DNA from: an uncultured Clostridia bacterium
Lineage (GTDB): Bacteria; Bacillota; Clostridia; UBA1381
DNA: 30,343 bases
NCBI GenBank assembly: GCA_934487205.1
Contig: CAKSRS010000032.1
Span: forward strand, 1 to 30,343
Reading direction: 5' to 3'
Shown here: in pieces, positions 25,667 through 30,343 of the stretch
Position numbering within the stretch: position 1 is the stretch's first letter
How the letters are laid out: each line of letters begins with the position of its first letter
Program-made: the position numbers and the translations under genes
Notes under the pieces: model-generated
What the model was told of the DNA's origin: nothing
Databases searched by the model: none
What the model saw: only the letters and a program-made list of their open reading frames with translations

Positions 25667-25690
25667 CTCCATTCCGCCGCTATATGCGGC
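25667..25690 (-). promoter_or_regulatory. Leader hairpin abutting the lon ribosome site
   Basis: On the minus strand GCCGC (25690-25686), a 5-nt loop and GCGGC (25680-25676) run into GGAATGGAG, the ribosome site for the TTG start. It matches the walR leader element in stem, loop length and following bases. A second GC stem (CGGCGC/GCGCCG, 25710-25730) lies farther up the leader. Confidence 0.45.
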
Positions 25691-25779
25691 ATATATTTCT
25701 ATCCGTCCGCGGCGCCGCTTAACTGCGCCGTGCGGTATATTTTCGAGTTTTTATATGTGAATACAACAACTCATGATAT

Positions 25780-25808
25780 ATTATATACCATTTTTTGATT
25801 TTTTTCAA
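25780..25808 (-). promoter_or_regulatory. Sigma-A promoter for lon
   Basis: On the minus strand TTGAAA (25808-25803), a 17-nt spacer and a perfect TATAAT (25785-25780). The expected start is near 25773, leaving a leader of about 115 nt before lon. Confidence 0.8.
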
Positions 25809-25835
25809 CACCTTTTGACAGAAAACACTAAAAAA

Positions 25836-25906
25836 GAGACTGTTTTTGAGCCGTACACCGAAAATCGGGTTAACTAACCCGGGATTTCGGTCGGTTTTAC
25901 AGTCCC
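25836..25906 (-). terminator. Long hairpin terminator after the 2-hydroxyacid dehydrogenase gene
   Basis: A 71-nt imperfect inverted repeat. The outer arms GGGACTGT and ACAGTCTC pair fully with one wobble, the middle arms ACCGAAATC/GATTTTCGGT pair with one bulge, and the centre is GGGTTA-like/TAACCC. On the minus strand the stem is followed by six T, fitting a terminator for the mtrB-pfkA operon. It is unusually large, so a decayed small repeat element cannot be excluded. Confidence 0.75.
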
Positions 25907-25913
25907 TTAATCT

Positions 25914-26855
25914 TCACACAATTCTGTTGCGCACCTTTCCGCCTTCAAATGCATCAATATTTTTGCGCATTTCCTCAATACATCTCGTGCGTGCTTCATA
26001 CGTGCCCCACGCTATGTGCGGCGTCAGAATAACGTTATCCATATTCATGATTTTGTTAAAACAATGCTCCGCACCGAACGGCTCTTTTGAATAAACATCA
26101 ATGCCCGCGCCCGCAATTTTTCCATCAAGAATTGCCTGCGCAAGCGCCTCCTCATCGGTTACCGCGCCGCGTGCAACATTTATAAAAATTGCGTTCTTTT
26201 TCATTCTGCATATCATTTCGGCAGAAATTATGCCGTTCGTTTCCCTGCCCGACGGCAGATGCACCGATATTATATCGGATTTTTCCATCAATTCCGCCAG
26301 CGGCACGCAATTGTACGTGCTGTCGGGCGTGCGTTTAAAAGCAAGGATTTTGCAGCCGAAAGCATCGGCAATTTTCGCAACCTGTTTACCTATGTTTCCG
26401 AGCCCGACAATGCCCCACGTTTTTCCCGCAAGTTCGTGATAAACCGGTATCAGCCGATTTGCCACACCGCTCGCGGTATATTCGCCGCTTGCCACAAAGC
26501 GCGTGTATTCGGGCAGATGCGTGACAAGCGAAAGCGCCATAGTCATCGTCAGCTGCGCCACCGATTCGGTGGAATATCCGCAGACATTGCACACGGCAAT
26601 CCCGCGGCTTTTACAGTACTCCGTATCAATATTGTCATACCCCGTTGCGGCAACGCAAATCAGTTTGAGATTTTCCGCGCTGCAAAGATTGCCCTCATTC
26701 AGCTTTATTTTATTAACTATAACCGCCTCGTTATCGGCAATGCGCTCCGAAATCAAGTCCGGACTTGTTGTGCCGTAAACGGTCAGGTCATCACCCAAAA
26801 CCGTCAAATCCACATCGCCGCCGAGAGTTTTTCCGTCTAAAACAACCGTTTTCAT
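25914..26855 (-). CDS. D-isomer-specific 2-hydroxyacid dehydrogenase
   Basis: NAD(P)-dependent reductase/dehydrogenase of 2-keto/2-hydroxy acids, of the glycerate/hydroxypyruvate reductase type by overall resemblance. It has Rossmann GLGNIG at 151-156 and catalytic Arg229 (NVARGAV), Glu258 and His280 (TPHIAWGT). The end of the second Rossmann strand reads AFKRTP instead of an acidic residue, which suggests NADP(H) rather than NAD; this is inference. The ATG at 26855 has AAGGA 6 nt upstream and is preferred to the TTG at 26861. It is the last gene of the sugar operon, 9 nt after glcK. The substrate is not determined. Confidence 0.88.
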   Translation of the reverse strand: MKTVVLDGKTLGGDVDLTVLGDDLTVYGTTSPDLISERIADNEAVIVNKIKLNEGNLCSAENLKLICVAATGYDNIDTEYCKSRGIAVCNVCGYSTESVAQLTMTMALSLVTHLPEYTRFVASGEYTASGVANRLIPVYHELAGKTWGIVGLGNIGKQVAKIADAFGCKILAFKRTPDSTYNCVPLAELMEKSDIISVHLPSGRETNGIISAEMICRMKKNAIFINVARGAVTDEEALAQAILDGKIAGAGIDVYSKEPFGAEHCFNKIMNMDNVILTPHIAWGTYEARTRCIEEMRKNIDAFEGGKVRNRIV

Positions 26856-26864
26856 GCTCAATCC

Positions 26865-27806
26865 TTATTTCTTTGCCGACAGCGCCGCGCCGATTATTCC
26901 CGCATCGCCGAAAAGCGTCGCAATCTCTATTTTCGCCTTTTTCATATAACGGTTATAGTCGTATTTTTCCACAAACTTTTGTACCGGCTTTAACAGGTAG
27001 TCGCCTTCCTTTGAAATACTTCCGCCGATTACAACCTTTTCCGGCTGGAAAATATTCACTATGTTTGTAATGCCGACTCCGATATATTCAAAATATTTGT
27101 CAACAACAGCCTGCGCTGCTTTATCGCCTTTTTTTGCGGCAACAAAGGACGTAAGTCCGCTGACTTTGCCCTCCTCCGCGGCAACCTCGTGCATAATGCT
27201 GTCGGGATTTTTCTCCATGGCATCTTTTGTGAGTCGGATAAGCGCCGAAACAGACGCATAAGCCTCCCAACAGCCCTGTCTGCCGCAGTTGCACATTTCG
27301 CCGTCCTGATTTACCACCATATGACCGAGCTCCGCGCCCACGCCGTTAAATCCGCGAAAAATCTTGCCGTCCAGCACAATTCCGCCGCCGACGCCCGTTC
27401 CGAGCGTTATAAATACGAAATTATCCGTGCCGTTTCCGTTAATTGTGTATTCACCGAGAGCCGCCGCGTTTGCGTCATTTTCAAGGTTCACCGGCAAATC
27501 GAGATGCTTTTTAAATTCTTTCGCGATTTCCGCATGATCCATGCGCAGATTATTCGAATAAGTACAAACTCCGTTTGCATTATCAATCGCGCCGGGACAG
27601 CCTATGCCGACACCCGCAACTTCGTTCATCGGAACACCGGCATCTTCGATAACTTTTTTCGATACGTCCGCCATGTCCTTAACTATTTCCGTATAATCGC
27701 GCTCCGCCATAGTCGGAACGGACAGTTTTGACAAAATTTTGCCGTTTTCATCTACCAATCCGCCGGCGATGTTCGTTCCGCCCAAGTCTATACCCACATA
27801 ATACAT
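26865..27806 (-). CDS. glcK: ROK-family glucokinase
   Basis: Phosphorylates glucose with ATP. The N-terminal phosphate motif is DLGGTN (7-12), catalytic Asp111 is in ENDANAAALGE, and the ROK zinc site is His162 with Cys172, Cys174 and Cys179 in CNCGRQGCWE. At 313 residues without an N-terminal winged helix it is a kinase, not a ROK repressor. AGGAGG precedes the ATG. Its neighbours manA and pfkA support a hexose role, though another hexose or amino-sugar substrate is possible. Confidence 0.92.
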   Translation of the reverse strand: MYYVGIDLGGTNIAGGLVDENGKILSKLSVPTMAERDYTEIVKDMADVSKKVIEDAGVPMNEVAGVGIGCPGAIDNANGVCTYSNNLRMDHAEIAKEFKKHLDLPVNLENDANAAALGEYTINGNGTDNFVFITLGTGVGGGIVLDGKIFRGFNGVGAELGHMVVNQDGEMCNCGRQGCWEAYASVSALIRLTKDAMEKNPDSIMHEVAAEEGKVSGLTSFVAAKKGDKAAQAVVDKYFEYIGVGITNIVNIFQPEKVVIGGSISKEGDYLLKPVQKFVEKYDYNRYMKKAKIEIATLFGDAGIIGAALSAKK

Positions 27807-27818
27807 ATTTTTTTCCTC

Positions 27819-28760
27819 CTAAACTCTTGTTATAATCAGTTCACAGTGTCCTTCAAATCTAATTTCGCCGCTTTGCGCCGGGACAAATATACTGTCACCT
27901 TTTAAAAGCTCATACTCGGCGCCGCCGTAATACATTTTTCCGCCGCCGTCCGACACAATCACACTCGTGAACGAATCGTCTGCAAGCGGTAAAACTGCAT
28001 TGTCCGACACCGTCATGTCCGACACCTTAAAATATTTACATTCGCCCAAAAGTCCCCCGGACGGTCTTTCCACGGGCGGCGCCTTTTTGAGATTGGTTAC
28101 TTCAAGCGCCTTATCAATGTGCAGCTGACGCGGATTTCCGTCCTTATCTCGGCGGTCATAATCATACACGCGGTACGTCAGATTGGAATTTTGCTGGATT
28201 TCACAGATTACAATTCCGCTGCAAATGGCATGCAGTGTGCCCGATTTTATGAAAAATACATCACCCTTTTTAACGTCAACCTTATTTAATACTTCACATA
28301 CGGTGTTGTTTTTTATCCGCTCCGCAAATTCTTCGCGCGTGATGTCACGGTTCAGTCCGTAGTATAAATACGCACCTTCTTCCGCCTCCAAAACATACCA
28401 CATTTCCGTCTTTCCGTAGCTATTTTCATATTTTTGCGCATATTCATCGTCCGGGTGAACCTGAACGGACAAATCTTTTTTTGCGTCGATAAATTTTATT
28501 AATATAGGAAAAAAGTCGAACTTTTCCGCATTTTTTCCGAGAATTTCTCTCCCGCAGATATCAATATATTCCGAGAGTGTTTTTCCGTCGTATTCACCGC
28601 CGCAAATTTTGCTTTCGCCGTCTTTATGGCATGAGAGCTCCCAGCTTTCAGCAAGCGGCTCCATATCTGTTTTTTTGTTGTAGTCTTCTTTAAGCCGCGT
28701 CCCGCCCCAAAGGTAATCCTTAAACGCGGGCGACAGCTTTACAGGCATAAATTTATTCAT
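27819..28760 (-). CDS. manA: Mannose-6-phosphate isomerase, class I
   Basis: Zinc-dependent cupin enzyme interconverting mannose-6-P and fructose-6-P. It has the WGG(T)xL start segment, and zinc ligands in VQVHPDD, GKTEMWYV and SGTLHAI, plus QQNSNLTYRVYDYDR. It is the short (about 313-residue) Firmicute form. The ATG at 28760 follows GGGAG by 6 nt; an upstream in-frame start would run through the preceding hairpin. It links mannose entry to the adjacent pfkA. Confidence 0.94.
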   Translation of the reverse strand: MNKFMPVKLSPAFKDYLWGGTRLKEDYNKKTDMEPLAESWELSCHKDGESKICGGEYDGKTLSEYIDICGREILGKNAEKFDFFPILIKFIDAKKDLSVQVHPDDEYAQKYENSYGKTEMWYVLEAEEGAYLYYGLNRDITREEFAERIKNNTVCEVLNKVDVKKGDVFFIKSGTLHAICSGIVICEIQQNSNLTYRVYDYDRRDKDGNPRQLHIDKALEVTNLKKAPPVERPSGGLLGECKYFKVSDMTVSDNAVLPLADDSFTSVIVSDGGGKMYYGGAEYELLKGDSIFVPAQSGEIRFEGHCELIITRV

Positions 28761-28780
28761 ACAATTCTCCCATATTACCA

Positions 28781-28810
28781 AATAAGTGTTGAGATTGCCC
28801 AACACTTATT
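28781..28810 (-). terminator. Hairpin between pfkA and manA, possible leaky terminator
   Basis: Perfect 11-bp stem (28800-28810 with 28781-28791) around an 8-nt loop, 14 nt past the pfkA stop. On the minus strand it ends TTATTTGG, so the T run is short. It may reduce expression of manA and later genes relative to pfkA. Confidence 0.6.
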
Positions 28811-28824
28811 CTTTCATTATTTCA

Positions 28825-29799
28825 TCAAACCGATAATTTTTTAATCAGCTCTACCATGTCCTGCGGAAGTTTCTTCTTCATTGCAAGACCTTCCTCAATA
28901 TCAACATCGGCAATCTCGCCGTTTTGAACGCATACAATTCTGTTTTGCTTGCCTTCAAGAATAAGATTAACACAGCGTTCGCCCATACGGCTCGCAATTA
29001 CTCTGTCACGGACAGTCGGCGAACCGCCGCGCTGAATATGTCCGAGAATCGTTGCACGCGACTCCATACCGGTTTCGTCCTGAATTTTCTTTGCGATTTC
29101 CGCCGCACCGCCAACGCCCTCGGCTACAATTATAATGCAGTGCGTCTTTCCGCGTGCAATACCGTCCTTAACGGGCGCAATTACGTCTCTTTCAAAATCA
29201 AACTCATATTCCGGCACAAGGACAACCTCCGCGCCACACGCAATACCTGCCTCTACGGCAATATATCCCGCGCCGCGGCCCATAACCTCAACAACCGAAC
29301 ATCTGTCATGGCTCGAAGACGTATCGCGCAGCTTATCAACGGCATCAATAACCGTGTTAAGGCAGGTATCGTAACCCACCGTATATTCACTGCAGTCAAT
29401 ATCGTTATCAATCGTACCCGGCATCGCAATCGTCGGCAATCCGAAACGGCAAAGCTGTCTTGCGCCGCGGAACGAACCGTCGCCGCCGATTACAACAAGA
29501 CCGTCAAGTCCGAACTTTCTTGCAACCTCGATACCCTTCTTCTGACCCGCCTCTTCCTTAAATTCAAGACAGCGCGCCGTTTGCAGAATTGTACCGCCCT
29601 TTTGCAGAATTTCGCCGACACTTCTTGCGTCCATGGGGATAATATCGCCGTTTAAAAGTCCGTTATAACCCTTTCTTACGCCGAATACCTCAAGTCCGTT
29701 ATAGATACCGCACCGCACAACCGCGCGTATTGCCGCATTCATGCCCGGTGCGTCGCCGCCGCTTGTAAGTACGCCTATTTTTTTAATTTTCTGTTCCAT
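28825..29799 (-). CDS. pfkA: ATP-dependent 6-phosphofructokinase
   Basis: Commits fructose-6-P to glycolysis. It has the N-terminal GVLTSGGDAPGMNAAIR, ATP/Mg motif GGDGS at 105-109, catalytic Asp131 in PGTIDNDI, and the substrate segment MGRGAGYIA. Gly106 and the GGDGS form indicate ATP use rather than pyrophosphate. At 324 residues it is the standard bacterial tetrameric form. GAGGG lies 7 nt before the ATG, 18 nt after the stop of the preceding small gene. Confidence 0.97.
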   Translation of the reverse strand: MEQKIKKIGVLTSGGDAPGMNAAIRAVVRCGIYNGLEVFGVRKGYNGLLNGDIIPMDARSVGEILQKGGTILQTARCLEFKEEAGQKKGIEVARKFGLDGLVVIGGDGSFRGARQLCRFGLPTIAMPGTIDNDIDCSEYTVGYDTCLNTVIDAVDKLRDTSSSHDRCSVVEVMGRGAGYIAVEAGIACGAEVVLVPEYEFDFERDVIAPVKDGIARGKTHCIIIVAEGVGGAAEIAKKIQDETGMESRATILGHIQRGGSPTVRDRVIASRMGERCVNLILEGKQNRIVCVQNGEIADVDIEEGLAMKKKLPQDMVELIKKLSV

Positions 29800-29817
29800 A
29801 ATCTATCCCTCTTCCTG

Positions 29818-29994
29818 TCATATTTCCGTATCGATAATCACATTGTGCGCCGCTGCAATTTCCTGCGACGGGACTAAAATTTCAAAATAATCGCCGCGCT
29901 TTCTCACCATGGCAAGAATATCATTGCCGCCCAACGCCTGTTTGAGTAACGATACATCTTTTTCATCTTTTGATATATATACCGATGTCCACAT
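29818..29994 (-). CDS. 58-residue DUF2007-like small protein
   Basis: A short gene between mtrB and pfkA. The protein starts MWTSVYISKDEKDVSLLKQAL and has YFEILVPSQEI near residues 37-46. It has a beta-alpha-beta pattern resembling small DUF2007-type (putative signal transducing) proteins found in Clostridia, sometimes mislabelled as glutamate decarboxylase. The start is well supported: GGAG inside the mtrB stop region, 3 nt between the mtrB stop and this ATG, and 18 nt to pfkA, so it is translated within the operon. The function is unknown. Confidence 0.8.
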   Translation of the reverse strand: MWTSVYISKDEKDVSLLKQALGGNDILAMVRKRGDYFEILVPSQEIAAAHNVIIDTEI

Positions 29995-29997
29995 TTT

Positions 29998-30234
29998 TTA
30001 CTCCGTTTTTCCCGACTGTATATTGCCGTGCTTTGTAAGAATTTCCGCTTTCCCGTTTATCTTGATTGCGGAAGTTGTCTGCGTAAACTGCGCGATATAT
30101 ACTTCGCCGCAGTCCAGCTTTTCGGTATGGTGAAAGCGCGTGTTCTGTCCGCGCGTAAGTCCCATGATGTTTACCCCGTCCTCCAAAGCTTTTACAACAA
30201 TATAATCATTTAAAATTTCATCATCTTCAAACAT
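29998..30234 (-). CDS. mtrB: trp RNA-binding attenuation protein TRAP
   Basis: TRAP forms an 11-subunit ring that, when loaded with tryptophan, binds RNA with repeated GAG/UAG triplets and switches off trp genes. Residues 11-70 match B. subtilis MtrB closely: VKALEDGVN, GLTRG, TRFHHTEKL and AQFTxxTSAIK are shared, including the threonine/serine residues that hold tryptophan. Of the three RNA-contact residues known in Bacillus (Lys37, Lys56, Arg58), the two lysines are kept (Lys39, Lys58 here) but the arginine is Asn60. At 78 residues it is full length. It heads a sugar-metabolism operon, not a folate or trp operon. No anti-TRAP gene is seen. The ATG at 30234 has only a weak ribosome site. Confidence 0.93.
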   Translation of the reverse strand: MFEDDEILNDYIVVKALEDGVNIMGLTRGQNTRFHHTEKLDCGEVYIAQFTQTTSAIKINGKAEILTKHGNIQSGKTE

Positions 30235-30259
30235 ACGTTCAACTCATCTACAAAACAGT

Positions 30260-30288
30260 ATTTTACATCATTTTCCGCAAAATTTCAA
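30260..30288 (-). promoter_or_regulatory. Sigma-A promoter for the mtrB-pfkA operon
   Basis: On the minus strand TTGAAA (30288-30283), a 17-nt spacer and TAAAAT (30265-30260). The expected start is near 30253, giving a leader of only about 19 nt before mtrB. Confidence 0.75.
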
Positions 30289-30343
30289 TATATTTTTTAA
30301 TTTTTATCCAAATTTTACATTATTTTCGCCAAAGATACCAAAA

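Noticed and set aside
25800..25825. CtsR operator upstream of lon
   Set aside because: One half-site (TGTCAAA) is close, but the spacer and second half do not fit the RGTCAAA-NAN-RGTCAAA pattern.
28924..29655. 243-residue plus-strand open frame opposite pfkA
   Set aside because: Antisense to pfkA, Asn/Arg-rich, no family resemblance.
30235..30252. TRAP-binding triplets in the mtrB leader (UAG-AU-GAG)
   Set aside because: Only two triplets are present, far fewer than the 7-11 used by TRAP; likely chance.

Overview
The window looks like chromosomal core from a low-to-mid GC Firmicute of class Clostridia. The evidence is a WalRK two-component system with YycH/YycI-like partners, the Gram-positive ylm division cluster (yggS-sepF-ylmH-divIVA-ileS), SpoIIIE/FtsK, DUF1934, strong GGAGG-type ribosome sites and TTGAAA/TATAAT-like promoters. 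I cannot place it below class level. I see no mobile element, CRISPR array, rRNA or tRNA.

Layout. (1) Positions 49-5177, minus strand: ftsK/spoIIIE, a YgiQ-type radical SAM protein and folD, in overlapping order. (2) 5339-10794, plus strand: walR-walK, a small secreted protein of unknown function, yycH-like and yycI-like genes, and a terminator shared with the opposing operon. A perfect WalR box lies on an internal promoter just downstream of walK. (3) 10803-16184, minus strand: lspA-rluD-ddl-murI-DUF1934-ctp, a cell-envelope operon with its own promoter and a leader of about 236 nt. (4) 16197-25808, minus strand: lon-engB-HlyD-like-yggS-sepF-ylmH-divIVA-ileS, ending in a clear terminator. 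ylmG, usually found between sepF and ylmH, is absent, and a perfect hairpin sits at that point. (5) 25836-30288, minus strand: mtrB (TRAP), a 58-residue protein, pfkA, manA, a ROK glucokinase and a 2-hydroxyacid dehydrogenase, closed by a long hairpin terminator.

How the parts work together. Regions 2-4 combine cell-wall signalling (WalRK), wall precursor supply (MurI, Ddl), lipoprotein maturation (LspA), the division scaffold (SepF, DivIVA) and proteolysis (Lon, Ctp). Region 5 is a hexose entry and glycolysis set headed by a tryptophan-sensing RNA-binding protein. The points most worth a second look are the WalR box before the unknown secreted protein, a near-identical hairpin plus ribosome-site module in front of walR and lon, TRAP at the head of a sugar operon with one RNA-contact residue changed, and two same-strand overlaps in which a protein tail is encoded over the start of the next gene.
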